The notes beneath the pieces were generated by a model. That model ran no database searches. It saw only the letters and a program-made list of their open reading frames with translations, and was not told the DNA's origin. A program made the translations under genes and the position numbers. 64,000 nt of DNA, from NCBI GenBank assembly GCA_029981435.1, contig JARRBB010000012.1:1-64000 (forward strand). Direction: 5' to 3'. Shown here piece after piece: positions 25,851-34,755 of the stretch. Within the stretch, counting starts at the first letter, position 1; each line of letters starts with the position of its first letter. Origin of the DNA: Thermotogaceae bacterium. Lineage in GTDB: Bacteria > Thermotogota > Thermotogae > B21-G9 > HyVt-16.

Positions 25851-26437
25851 CAAAAAGAGAAATGATGGATGTAATTGAAGAAAGAATAAGAAAATGTGAA
25901 GCGTGTCCTTTACACCTTTCAAGAACTAACGTTGTTGTTGGTGAAGGTTCACTCGATTCTATTTTGTTTTTTATTGGTGAAGGGCCTGGAGAAGAGGAAG
26001 ATAAAACTGGAAGGCCTTTTGTGGGTAAAGCTGGACAATTGCTCACAAAGATACTTGAATCAGTTAATATAAGCCGTGAGGAAGTTTATATAACAAATAT
26101 TGTAAAATGCAGACCCCCAAAGAACAGAACACCAACCAAAAATGAAGCCCAGGCATGTTTTCATTTTCTTTTAGCTCAGATTGAGATAATAAATCCCAAA
26201 ATAATCGTTACACTTGGTGGACCAGCGCTGAATACCTTACTGAATTCGAATTATTCAATAACAAAAATGCGCGGTCAACTCATCGAATGGAAGGCCGGAA
26301 TAAAAATATTTCCGATGTTTCATCCAAGTTTTTTGTTGCGTAACCAATCAAAAGCACCGGGTTCACCAAAATATTTAACCTGGGAAGATGTGAAGAAGTT
26401 GAGGGAAATGTACGATAAATTAAAGGGTGAAGTCTGA
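25847..26437 (+). CDS. Uracil-DNA glycosylase, family 4 (iron-sulfur type)
   Basis: A 196-aa DNA repair enzyme removing uracil arising from cytosine deamination. The CEACPLHLSRTNVV segment supplies two cluster cysteines, and C89-type and C105-type cysteines follow in IVKCRPPKNR and AQACFHFL. The catalytic motif I is GEGPGEEED, with GRPFVGKAGQLL after it, and motif II is MFHPSFLLR near 163. TTG start overlapping the previous gene. This family-4 enzyme is typical of thermophiles, including T. maritima. Confidence 0.93.
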   Translation: MTKREMMDVIEERIRKCEACPLHLSRTNVVVGEGSLDSILFFIGEGPGEEEDKTGRPFVGKAGQLLTKILESVNISREEVYITNIVKCRPPKNRTPTKNEAQACFHFLLAQIEIINPKIIVTLGGPALNTLLNSNYSITKMRGQLIEWKAGIKIFPMFHPSFLLRNQSKAPGSPKYLTWEDVKKLREMYDKLKGEV

Positions 26438-26440
26438 TAC

Positions 26441-28576
26441 ATGCATATAAATTTGGAAAATATAGTAAAATTCATCAACATATCCGAAAAAACAAATAAG
26501 AATACATCTCTGAATGGCAAAATAGTTGATGTTAAAGGAAATATTGTCAAAATTGCCTCTAATGATAAATTGTATATAATAGCTGTGAAAAACACGGAAG
26601 TATTGAAAGGTAAAACTGTTGTAGAACTCCTATTTTCAAATAGAGAAGTTACAACTCCACAGTCTTCCTTTCAGAAATATCTCAGTAAAGAAAAATACAT
26701 CGAGGCGAAATTACTTTTTGTAGCTGATATAAAAGATCTTATGCCAAAAAGCGCAGTTGAAATTCAGCCAGCCGAACAAAAAGATATAATTTTAAATATA
26801 CTACAGTTTTTGTTTTCTAATGACAGCACCACGGAAGTTCTTGCTTCTTTAGAGCCCGGAGAAATAGATATTTTATTTGAAGATCTTAAGGAACTCTTCG
26901 AACAATTTTCAAAGATCAAACCAGATAACATTAAAACATCGGAGTTCGAAGTCCTCAAAAAGAATATGATGGAATTTCTTTTAAGACTCGGGAAAAATTT
27001 GAAAATTTTTCTGACTTTCCCTAAAAATATCAGACTTGATATTTTGAAACTCTATCTGAATTTGGAAAAAAGAGATATCAAACACGAACCAGAGAATCTA
27101 AGGAAAATATTTTTTTCTGAAAACACAGATCCTAAAAAAGAACACGAAAATTTGAAGATTATAAAGCATTTTGAAGCAAATCCTGTTGAATCTAAAAACA
27201 TTCCTGAAGACACTAATATAATTAAAAGAGAATTTTCAGCTGAAAATATTCTTAAAACACATGAATATTCGAACAACATTACTAAAGGCACAGGTAATGA
27301 TATAAAATCAATAAAAAGCGAAAACAATAGTCAGCTTAGTACTTATGAAAAACCTGAGGAACAATCAAAACAACAACCGAAAATTCCTGGAATGATTGAA
27401 AATTCAAATATACAATACAAGCAAAGTCAAAATAAAATCACAGATAGACATAAATCTTATGCCTCCCTCGAAATTAAAAAGTTAGTGAATTTGCTGAAGT
27501 TTTCTTTAGCTACTTTCAATCTTAAAACATTGAAGAAAACCAGAAATTCGATTCCGGCAAAAACTGAGATAAATTCAAGCCATCTGGGAAATTCTCTTGA
27601 AATATCTACAAAAGAACTCAAAAATTCATCATTTGAAAATTTAGGAAAAAAGATTTATGGATTTGATTTTTCGAAGTTTTCAGAGAAAATATTTTCAACT
27701 ATTGTTGATTCTGAATCTTCGGAAAAGGAACATCCTGATTTCAAAAACACTACTGAGAATAAATTACCAAATCAGTTGAATGAGAAAATAGAGCATCGAG
27801 CGCTTGAAAAACTTAAAAATTCAGAATTGAGCGTTGAAAAAGTTTTTGAAGAGTTCAAACATGCTTTACTGGAACATATGAATGAAAAAGATGTTGATAA
27901 AATTCTATCGTTGTTCAGAAAAATGTTTAAAATGGTTGATATGGTTGTTGAAAAAGTAGCCATATTCGTTGATAATAAAAGAAGGCAATCAGTTTTATTA
28001 AAAGATTCACTTATTGACTTGAAGGATAAAATAGAGAAAAGACTCATTGGTAAAAAGGATAGCATTGAAAAAGTGAAAAATATCATCGATGATTTTACAG
28101 AGAAGATTTTAGAAAAACAGTCCGAGGAAGAGAACGAAGAACCTCTATTAAAAATTGATGAGAAGAAAATTTTGTACTCGAAAATAATAAACTATATATC
28201 CGAATTTCCCGGAATACACAGCTCTTTCTTAGATTTTGGGAAGGTATCCGGACGTATAGATTTTATAGATGAGAAACTTGATCCCAAGATAAAAAAAGGA
28301 TTTAGATTGATTTTTGATCTGAATTTTCAAAATCTTGGGAAAGTATTATTAGATATAATCATTAATTCAAGAAAAGTAGATATGCGTTTGTTCGTTGAAG
28401 GAAAAGTGAAAGAACTTTTCAACAAAAACTTTGAAAAATTTAAAATTTTATTTAATGAAGAAGGTTACAGCTTAAGGAGTTTTCTTGTGTTGGATGCTAA
28501 AGAATCTAAAATTTTGAGAGATGAAAGATTATTACTATTCTCTGGAAGTGAGGGAAATTACAATTGGATAGCTTGA
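26441..28576 (+). CDS. Large FliK-like/YlqG-like protein
   Basis: A 711-aa protein with no enzymatic motif. The N-terminal 110 residues look folded. Residues about 230-460 are rich in K, E, N and S and are probably disordered. The last 130 residues (from FPGIHSSFLDFG) resemble the C-terminal beta domain of flagellar hook-length regulators. It overlaps a small gene for an isolated FlhB C-terminal-like domain. The same pairing occurs in Firmicutes as ylqG-ylqH, supporting a FliK-like assignment. The bacterium-wide role of such pairs is unclear; a secretion-switch or flagellar role is an inference. Confidence 0.55.
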   Translation: MHINLENIVKFINISEKTNKNTSLNGKIVDVKGNIVKIASNDKLYIIAVKNTEVLKGKTVVELLFSNREVTTPQSSFQKYLSKEKYIEAKLLFVADIKDLMPKSAVEIQPAEQKDIILNILQFLFSNDSTTEVLASLEPGEIDILFEDLKELFEQFSKIKPDNIKTSEFEVLKKNMMEFLLRLGKNLKIFLTFPKNIRLDILKLYLNLEKRDIKHEPENLRKIFFSENTDPKKEHENLKIIKHFEANPVESKNIPEDTNIIKREFSAENILKTHEYSNNITKGTGNDIKSIKSENNSQLSTYEKPEEQSKQQPKIPGMIENSNIQYKQSQNKITDRHKSYASLEIKKLVNLLKFSLATFNLKTLKKTRNSIPAKTEINSSHLGNSLEISTKELKNSSFENLGKKIYGFDFSKFSEKIFSTIVDSESSEKEHPDFKNTTENKLPNQLNEKIEHRALEKLKNSELSVEKVFEEFKHALLEHMNEKDVDKILSLFRKMFKMVDMVVEKVAIFVDNKRRQSVLLKDSLIDLKDKIEKRLIGKKDSIEKVKNIIDDFTEKILEKQSEEENEEPLLKIDEKKILYSKIINYISEFPGIHSSFLDFGKVSGRIDFIDEKLDPKIKKGFRLIFDLNFQNLGKVLLDIIINSRKVDMRLFVEGKVKELFNKNFEKFKILFNEEGYSLRSFLVLDAKESKILRDERLLLFSGSEGNYNWIA

Positions 28577-28848
28577 ATGATATTCCAAAAGCCGTTGCAC
28601 TCAGATATGACAGAGAATTGGAAGAAGCTCCAAGAATAATTGCACAGGGGAAAGGAGAAATAGCAAAAAAAATCATAGAAATAGCTCTTGAAAACAATAT
28701 ACCCATCCACGAGGATCCTGTTCTGGCGGATATTTTGTTAGACCTTGAATATTATTCAGAAATTCCTGAAGAGCTTTATCGTATAGTTGCCAAAGTGTTG
28801 ATTCTTGTTTATGAAATTGAAAATGAATTCAGCAAAAAGGTGGTGTAA
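28564..28848 (+). CDS. Isolated FlhB cytoplasmic-domain-like protein (YlqH/FhlB)
   Basis: A 94-aa soluble protein matching the C-terminal domain of the flagellar export switch FlhB without its membrane part. Family cues are PKAVALRYDRELEEAPRIIA near the N terminus and NNIPIHEDPVLADILLDL later. The NPTH self-cleavage tetrapeptide of full FlhB is absent, its position being occupied by the start region. TTG start, preceded by GTGAGGG and overlapping the FliK-like gene by 13 bases. The pair was probably kept together because the products interact. Confidence 0.8.
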   Translation: MDSLNDIPKAVALRYDRELEEAPRIIAQGKGEIAKKIIEIALENNIPIHEDPVLADILLDLEYYSEIPEELYRIVAKVLILVYEIENEFSKKVV

Positions 28849-28852
28849 ATTG

Positions 28853-30292
28853 ATGATAGTGGGTATCGATATAGGTACGGAGGGCCTTAGAGCGGTAACG
28901 TTTGATGAACAGAACTTGAAATTTATAGAATTTAAGGAAAATTACAAGGTATACTTTCCTGCCCCTGAACAAGCTATTCAAAAACCTGAAGAAATATTCA
29001 GCGCTCTTAAAAAAATATTGAAGAATTTTTCTGGTATGGATACTAAGGTTTACATCGGATTTAGTTCTGTGTTTCATAGCATTCTCGCTCTCGACGATGA
29101 GTTCAAACCTGTAACGGATTCCATAATTTGGGCAGACAGAAGAGCTGTTGGAGAAAAAGAGTTTCTTGAACAAAAATATGGCAGCAGATTTTTTTATGAA
29201 AGAACTGGCTGTCCACTTCATGCAATGTATTGGCCAGCAAAAATCTTATGGATTAAAAAAAGAACTCAGAATGTTGTCAAATTTTCTTCAATTAAATCTT
29301 ATCTCATATACAGAATCACAGGAAAACTTGTTGAGGAACTTTCACTTGCTTCTGGAACTGGAATTTTCAATATTCATCGCCAAAACTGGGATAAAGAAAT
29401 TTTGGAGATTCTTGGATCAAATGAAAAAGAACTGCCAGAAATTGTTTCGCCCTATGAAGTTATAAAAGCAAAAAGTGATTTCTCAAGAGAATTAGGATTT
29501 GATGAAATATATATCATCCCTGGTGCTGGTGATGGAGTACTTGCAAACTTTGGTGTTGGTGCCATAAATTCTAAAACTGCGGTTGTAACAGTCGGCACAA
29601 GTGGTGCAGTAAGATTGTTTTTCGACAAACCTATTTTAGATAATGAGGGAACAGCTACTTGGTGCTATTTGTTTGATGAGAAAAACTATGTTCTTGGTTC
29701 AGCCATAAACAACGGTGGAATTGTACTCATGTGGCTTCGTGAGACAATGAAATTTGACAGTTATGAAGAAATAATCGATGTCGCTATGAAATCTCCTGTG
29801 GGGGCTAAAGGACTGGTGTTTTTACCATATTTAAATGGTGAAAGATGTCCCAACTGGGTTGAAAAATATAAAGGAGTTATAGTGGGATTAACCTCTCTTC
29901 ATTCTCGAAATGATATCGCAAGATCAACACTGGAGGGAATAGGTTTCAGAGTTAAAGACATGCTGGAAAGCATAAAAAGAGTTAGTGGTACAGCTCCAGA
30001 AAAAATAATAGCAACAGGTGGTTTTACAAATTCAAAAGAATGGATTCAGATAGTTTCAAACATACTTGGTGAAAAGCTTGAAATAACCAATACAACTAAT
30101 CAATCTGCGATTGGTGCATACCTTATAGCAATGAAAGCTTTGAACTTGGGTTGGAAAAGGTTTCTGGACGAAAACATCAAAGTAGAAACAGTTGTGAATC
30201 CATCTAAGGAGGATTTCGAACTCTACGAAGATGTTTATAAAAGGTACAGATATCTTTATGACTTGCTGTTGAACTACTGGAAAGAATTTTAA
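28853..30292 (+). CDS. gntK: FGGY-family kinase, gluconokinase type
   Basis: A 479-aa sugar kinase. The start at 28853 is preferred because AAAGGTGGTG precedes it; the earlier ATG at 28805 lies inside the previous gene. FGGY cues are VGIDIGTEGLRAV at the N terminus, IIWADRRA near 95, GAGDGVLANFGVGA near 220, TVGTSGAV near 242 and the C-terminal ATGGFTNS adenine-binding loop. It resembles the gluconate kinase encoded in the T. maritima hexuronate cluster; with gnd at 16121 it would allow gluconate use. FGGY specificities are hard to read, so gluconate is probable rather than proven. It ends against a convergent terminator shared with uxuB. Confidence 0.75.
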   Translation: MIVGIDIGTEGLRAVTFDEQNLKFIEFKENYKVYFPAPEQAIQKPEEIFSALKKILKNFSGMDTKVYIGFSSVFHSILALDDEFKPVTDSIIWADRRAVGEKEFLEQKYGSRFFYERTGCPLHAMYWPAKILWIKKRTQNVVKFSSIKSYLIYRITGKLVEELSLASGTGIFNIHRQNWDKEILEILGSNEKELPEIVSPYEVIKAKSDFSRELGFDEIYIIPGAGDGVLANFGVGAINSKTAVVTVGTSGAVRLFFDKPILDNEGTATWCYLFDEKNYVLGSAINNGGIVLMWLRETMKFDSYEEIIDVAMKSPVGAKGLVFLPYLNGERCPNWVEKYKGVIVGLTSLHSRNDIARSTLEGIGFRVKDMLESIKRVSGTAPEKIIATGGFTNSKEWIQIVSNILGEKLEITNTTNQSAIGAYLIAMKALNLGWKRFLDENIKVETVVNPSKEDFELYEDVYKRYRYLYDLLLNYWKEF

Positions 30293-30320
30293 AAAGAGAC
30301 CCTCAATAGGTCTCTTTTTA
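30290..30320. terminator. Bidirectional terminator between convergent genes
   Basis: AAAAAGAGACC and GGTCTCTTTTT arms around TCAATA, with A and T flanks, serve gntK (+) and uxuB (-). Confidence 0.88.
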
Positions 30321-30322
30321 TT

Positions 30323-31144
30323 TTATACACCTGAAAACGCACTGAAACCGCCATCTATCGGAATAACTGTCCCAGTCACAAAACTTGCGGCATCAGAAAT
30401 AAGCCATACACAAGCACCTATAAGTTCTTCAGGATTTCCAAAGCGCCCCATGGGTGTATGATCGATTATTGCCTTACCCCTTGTAGTTAAGTTACCATTT
30501 TCATCCAGTAACAGGTATCTGTTTTGATTTGTCAGGAAAAAACCTGGAGCAATGGCATTCACCCTAAGTTTTTTGTTGTATTCAAAAGCAAAATGTACTG
30601 CAAGCCATTGAGTAAAGTTACTCACAGCAGCTTTTGCGGCAGAATATCCAACTACACGTGTCAGAGGTCTAAAGGCAGCCATTGATGAAATATTTATTAT
30701 TGAACCGCCATTTTCGTTTTTTGCCATCGTCTTTCCAAATATCTGAGATGGCAAAATTGCGCCACCGAAAAGATTCAGAGCAACGACCTTTTCAAGAGCA
30801 TCGAATGGAATATCAAAAAATTCCAGTTCTGGAGATACGGTGGCTTCTTTCATATTTCCACCAGCTGCGTTTATCAATACATCTACTCTCCCGAATTTAT
30901 CGTAAATCTTCTCGTGAGTTTTTCTAATACTTTCAAGATCCAAAGCATCCATGTAATAACCTTCTACCTTTAGATTCAAACTCGAGAGTTTCTGCGCAAC
31001 AGAATCATAATTCCTTATGTCGCATATAACAACTTTAGAACCTAATTCTGCCAATCCACGTGCGATTTCTGAACCAAGTATTCCTGCTCCACCAGTTATA
31101 ACAACGACTTTTCCTTTAATGTCAAAAAGTTCCTTAACCTTCAT
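30323..31144 (-). CDS. uxuB: D-mannonate oxidoreductase, SDR type
   Basis: A 273-aa short-chain dehydrogenase that reduces D-fructuronate to D-mannonate. Cofactor motif TGGAGILGSEIARGL, NAAGG near residue 91, catalytic serine in INISSMAAF and the Y-x-x-x-K pair in GYSAAKAAV. The stretch FFDIPFDALEKVVALNLFGG and the C terminus ending VIPIDGGFSAFSGV are characteristic of the SDR-type UxuB of Bacillus and Thermotoga, rather than of generic FabG-like enzymes. Strong RBS GGGGGG precedes the ATG. It would act directly after UxaE or a uronate isomerase. Transcribed alone, away from the TRAP genes. Confidence 0.85.
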   Translation of the reverse strand: MKVKELFDIKGKVVVITGGAGILGSEIARGLAELGSKVVICDIRNYDSVAQKLSSLNLKVEGYYMDALDLESIRKTHEKIYDKFGRVDVLINAAGGNMKEATVSPELEFFDIPFDALEKVVALNLFGGAILPSQIFGKTMAKNENGGSIINISSMAAFRPLTRVVGYSAAKAAVSNFTQWLAVHFAFEYNKKLRVNAIAPGFFLTNQNRYLLLDENGNLTTRGKAIIDHTPMGRFGNPEELIGACVWLISDAASFVTGTVIPIDGGFSAFSGV

Positions 31145-31225
31145 AGAGTTGCCCCCCTTTCAAAATTATGAACCTTTTAAATTATATCATATCAAAAAAT
31201 TTTTTTATTTTTTCTTTCTCTAAGG

Positions 31226-31254
31226 TTGACAAATAAAAAAATTTTTTATATAAT
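31226..31254 (+). promoter_or_regulatory. Consensus promoter abutting a truncated dctP
   Basis: TTGACA at 31226-31231, exactly 17 bases of spacer, TATAAT at 31249-31254. The expected transcription start falls within a few bases of the ATG at 31263, leaving no room for a ribosome-binding site. Confidence 0.88.
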
Positions 31255-31262
31255 TTTTCGCG

Positions 31263-32111
31263 ATGATCTTCAGAAAATTCCAAAAACACTACTTTAGTGC
31301 ACAGCTCGGTGTCGAAGAGGATATTCTTGAACAGATAAGAGCAGGTGCTAACATAGGTCAAAACACTGATTCCGCACGTATGGGAATGTACGTCAAGGAG
31401 ATCTCCGTTATGAATGCAGCATACTTCATAAATTTCTTGAATGCGAAAACCCCTGAGGAAGTAATGAATGTTCTTGAAAAACTCAACGAATCTCCAACAG
31501 TGAAAAAATGGCTTAAAGAATTAGAAGAAAAATATGGTTTTAAGGTTTTGTCCTTCATGTGGGTACAGGGTTACAGACATTTCGTAACTAACAAACCAAT
31601 AAGAACTCCAGAAGATCTAAAAGGTTTAAGGATCAGAACACCTGGAGCTCCCATATGGCAAGAATCAATCAGAGCACTTGGTGCGACACCTGTCGCAGTA
31701 AACTTAGGAGAAATATATACAGCCCTTCAGACAAAAGCTATTGATGGTGCTGAGCTGACATATGCAAATGTTGTTAATGGTGGTTTGTACGAAGTCTTAA
31801 AGTATATGTCTGAAACTGGTCATATCCTTTTGATTAACTTCCAGGTTGTGAGCTCAAAATGGTTCAATCGCCTGCCAGAAGAATATCAGAAAATTCTGGT
31901 TGAAGAATGTAACAAAGCAGGAAAGGAAACTTCATTGAAAATAATGAAAGAACTTGAACAAGAATTCAAGCAAAAAGCCATTGAAAAAGGTGTAGAGGTA
32001 GTAACAGATGTTGATTTAGAGGCATTTATGAAAGCAGCTGAAAGCGCTTATCAAGTTCTTGGACTTGTTGAAGCAAGAGATGCTCTTGTAAAAGAAATTA
32101 TTGGTGAATAA
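31263..32111 (+). pseudogene. 5'-truncated TRAP binding-protein gene (DctP type)
   Basis: Encodes 282 residues of a DctP-family protein, but the first 60 or so expected residues are missing. There is no signal peptide and no first beta strand. The sequence enters the family at FSAQLGVEEDILEQI, which in the intact paralogue (13203) is near residue 60. From there the fold is complete: LKGLRIRTPG with the ligand arginine, GEIYTALQTKAIDGAE. The ATG has no Shine-Dalgarno and sits about 8 bases after a perfect -10 box. A deletion joining promoter to mid-gene is the simplest reading. Without export the transporter would lack its receptor, unless another locus supplies one. Confidence 0.7.
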
Positions 32112-32119
32112 GATTTCTA

Positions 32120-32158
32120 AAAGGCCCGATCATTTCACAATGATTGGGCCTTTTATTT
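32120..32158 (+). terminator. Long hairpin between dctP fragment and dctQ
   Basis: A 15-pair stem (AAAGGCCCGATCATT with AATGATTGGGCCTTT, one G-T pair) around TCAC is followed by a T-rich stretch. It is a strong terminator or attenuator before the permease genes. Confidence 0.8.
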
Positions 32159-32184
32159 TAACAATAATCCAGGGAGAGATGACA

Positions 32185-32676
32185 ATGAAGAAATTCAATG
32201 AATATCTTTATAGCTTTGAACGAAATGTCTCGAAAGTTTTGTTATTGTCAATGGTTGTCTTAGTTTTTATTTCCGCTATAGCAAGATTTGCTGGTCATCC
32301 AATGAACTGGGCTGTGGATTTGAGTACTTTCATGTTCGCCTGGGCATGTTTTTTAGCTGTGGACATCGCCTGGAAGGAAGATAAAATGATGTCTGTTGAT
32401 GTGTTAATCAGAAAACTGCCCGAAAAATGGCAGAAATTTTTTAAGCTAATAAACTATTTTATAATATCTGCGTTTTTGGTTTATCTGGTAATATGGGGTT
32501 TTTATCTTTCTTACACAACACGCTTCAGGACTTTTGTTGGTATTCCAAATTTTAGCTATAGCTGGGTTACACTTAGCATTGCCGTGGGTGCTGTTTTAAT
32601 GTTGAGAACAACAATCATTAAAATAAAGAAGGAACTCACAAAACCTGACAAATTGAAGCTTAAGGAGGATAAATAA
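32185..32676 (+). CDS. TRAP transporter small permease, DctQ type
   Basis: A 163-aa protein with four transmembrane helices. The DctQ signature region (MNWAVDLSTFMFAWACFLAVDIAWK) differs from the first DctQ in the window. Start placed at 32185, eight bases after AGGGAGAG; the ATG at 32101 lies inside the dctP fragment and crosses the hairpin, so it is rejected. Followed two bases later by the large permease gene. Confidence 0.85.
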   Translation: MKKFNEYLYSFERNVSKVLLLSMVVLVFISAIARFAGHPMNWAVDLSTFMFAWACFLAVDIAWKEDKMMSVDVLIRKLPEKWQKFFKLINYFIISAFLVYLVIWGFYLSYTTRFRTFVGIPNFSYSWVTLSIAVGAVLMLRTTIIKIKKELTKPDKLKLKEDK

Positions 32677-32678
32677 CG

Positions 32679-33962
32679 ATGTTTTTAGTCCTTATCTCAT
32701 TTGCTATATTCCTTTTAATTGGAATGCCCGTCGCTTTTGCCATAGGAATATCCGGGTTTTTCTGGTTTCTTCAACACCTTGAACTTCCAATAACAATACC
32801 AATACAGAGGGCACTTTCACAAACACAGAATTTTGCGCTTTTAGCAATACCAATGTTTATTCTTGCGGGAAATATAATGAATTCTGCAGGTGTCACAAGA
32901 CGTTTGATGAATCTTGCTTCAACACTCACCGGGCATATGCGTGGAGGATTAGGGCGGGTTTCAGCGGTTCTTTCAACACTCATGGGAGGAGTTTCAGGTT
33001 CAAGTATAGCTGATGCAGCAATGGAAACACGTATGCTTGGGCCTGAAATGCTTAAAAGAGGCTATCCAAAGGGATTCGCAGTTGCTGTTAATGTATGGAC
33101 CTCTTTGATCACACCTATTATTCCTCCTGGAATTGCTTTTATAATTTATGGAAGCATAGGTCAGGTCTCTATAGGTCAACTGTTTGCAGCAGGTATTTTG
33201 CCAGGAATTCTTCTCATGTTTGCTTATATGTTTGCTATACGGATTTCTGCAAAAAGAATGGGGCTACAGCCTGAAAGAGAACGCAGGGCATCCTCAAAGG
33301 AGATTGCAAAATCTTTTTCAAAGAGTGTGTGGGCTGTAATATTTCCAATTTTACTGCTCATAGGACTCAGAAGCGGAATTTTTACACCTTCAGAAGTTGG
33401 AAGTTTCGCTGTTATATATGGCCTAATAGTTGGTTTTGTAGCTCATCGTGAACTCGATTTAAAAACTTTCTTCAAAGAAACACTCAACAATTCAATTGCA
33501 GATACTGGAAGCGTTATGTATATAATCGTTATGTCTGCAATATTTGGATATGGAATGGTATGGGAAAGGATACCAGAAGTTTTAGCGAATTTCTTGTTGA
33601 ATATTAGTAGCAATCCGTATGTCCTACAAATTATAATAATGCTTTTCCTTATTTTTGCTGGATTGTTCATAGATGCAACCGCTTTGATACTTATGTTAAC
33701 ACCTATTTTATTGCCAGTTGCTAAAAGGATCGGACTCAATCCTGTTCACTTTGGATTGGTTTTTATACTTTCCGCAGCAATGGGAAATCAAACTCCACCT
33801 GTAGGAGCATCCATGTACGCAGGTTGTTCAGTTTTGGGAGCATCTGTTGAAGAGTATATAAAGGCTTCAGGTCCTTTTATAATCGCAACAATTGTTGTTA
33901 TTACTTTGATAATATTTTTCCCGGAAATAGTGCTCTTGATACCGGATTTAATCTTTGGATAA
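32679..33962 (+). CDS. TRAP transporter large permease, DctM type
   Basis: A 427-aa sodium-coupled permease of normal family length. Signatures: LLAIPMFILAGNIMNSAGV, GGVSGSSIADAAMETRM near residue 110, and LILMLTPILLPVAKRIG near 340. RBS AAGGAGG precedes the ATG. Gene order dctP-dctQ-dctM matches a complete TRAP operon apart from the missing 5' end of dctP. The adjoining SDR, hydroxyacid dehydrogenase and aldolase genes suggest a sugar-acid or related carboxylate substrate. Confidence 0.92.
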   Translation: MFLVLISFAIFLLIGMPVAFAIGISGFFWFLQHLELPITIPIQRALSQTQNFALLAIPMFILAGNIMNSAGVTRRLMNLASTLTGHMRGGLGRVSAVLSTLMGGVSGSSIADAAMETRMLGPEMLKRGYPKGFAVAVNVWTSLITPIIPPGIAFIIYGSIGQVSIGQLFAAGILPGILLMFAYMFAIRISAKRMGLQPERERRASSKEIAKSFSKSVWAVIFPILLLIGLRSGIFTPSEVGSFAVIYGLIVGFVAHRELDLKTFFKETLNNSIADTGSVMYIIVMSAIFGYGMVWERIPEVLANFLLNISSNPYVLQIIIMLFLIFAGLFIDATALILMLTPILLPVAKRIGLNPVHFGLVFILSAAMGNQTPPVGASMYAGCSVLGASVEEYIKASGPFIIATIVVITLIIFFPEIVLLIPDLIFG

Positions 33963-33977
33963 AGGAGGTCAAATTTC

Positions 33978-34739
33978 ATGAATTTTAAAAATAAAGTTGT
34001 TTTAATAACAGGTGCAGGTTCGGGTATTGGAAGGAAGGCTGCGATAATGTTTGCAGAGCATGGTGCAAGTGTAGTTGTAAACGACATATCAGTTGGTGAC
34101 GGGAAAGAAACTGTTGAAATGATAGAAAAAAGCGGTGGAAAGGCCACTTTTGTACCAGGTGATGTTTCAAAAACGGAAGATGTCAAAAGAATAATATCAG
34201 AAACAATAAAAGCATTTGGAAGTCTTGATATCCTTGTCAACAACGCCGGAATAGTTCCATATGGAACTGTTGAAGACACTGACGAAGAAGAATTTTACAG
34301 GACTATTGATGTTAACATTAAAGGACCTTTCATGCTTTCAAAATATGCTATAAAAGAAATGAAAAACAGGGGTGGAGGAGTGATAGTTAATATAGCTTCT
34401 GAAGCTGGTCAGGTTGGAATACCTAAAAGGTGTGTTTACAGTATCTCTAAAGCTGCGCTTATAGGATTAACAAGATCTCTGGCAATAGATTATGTAGATT
34501 ACAACATTAGAGTTAACGCTATTTGCCCTGGTACAACTTATTCACATGGCCTTGCAAAAAGAATAGAAGCTTCTGAGAATCCTGATGAAATCTATAAAAA
34601 AATGATTTCGCGTATCCCTATGAAAAGACTGGGGAAGGAAGAAGAGATTGCCTTTGCCATACTTTTTGCTGCATCTGACGAAGCTGGTTTTATGACGGGA
34701 AGTATAATAAACATAGATGGAGGTTCAACAGCTGTATAA
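33978..34739 (+). CDS. Short-chain dehydrogenase/reductase
   Basis: A 253-aa classical SDR. TGAGSGIGRKAA binds the cofactor and an acidic D at the end of the second strand (VVVNDIS) favours NAD. NNAGIVPYG, catalytic serine in IASEAGQ and Y-x-x-x-K in VYSISKAAL follow. The C terminus SIINIDGGSTAV is typical. Reaction unknown; in an operon with TRAP permeases, a 2-hydroxyacid dehydrogenase and a DapA-type aldolase it probably oxidises or reduces a sugar-acid carbonyl. RBS AAAGGAGG precedes the ATG. Confidence 0.85.
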   Translation: MNFKNKVVLITGAGSGIGRKAAIMFAEHGASVVVNDISVGDGKETVEMIEKSGGKATFVPGDVSKTEDVKRIISETIKAFGSLDILVNNAGIVPYGTVEDTDEEEFYRTIDVNIKGPFMLSKYAIKEMKNRGGGVIVNIASEAGQVGIPKRCVYSISKAALIGLTRSLAIDYVDYNIRVNAICPGTTYSHGLAKRIEASENPDEIYKKMISRIPMKRLGKEEEIAFAILFAASDEAGFMTGSIINIDGGSTAV

Positions 34740-34755
34740 AACAGGAGGAAAAATA

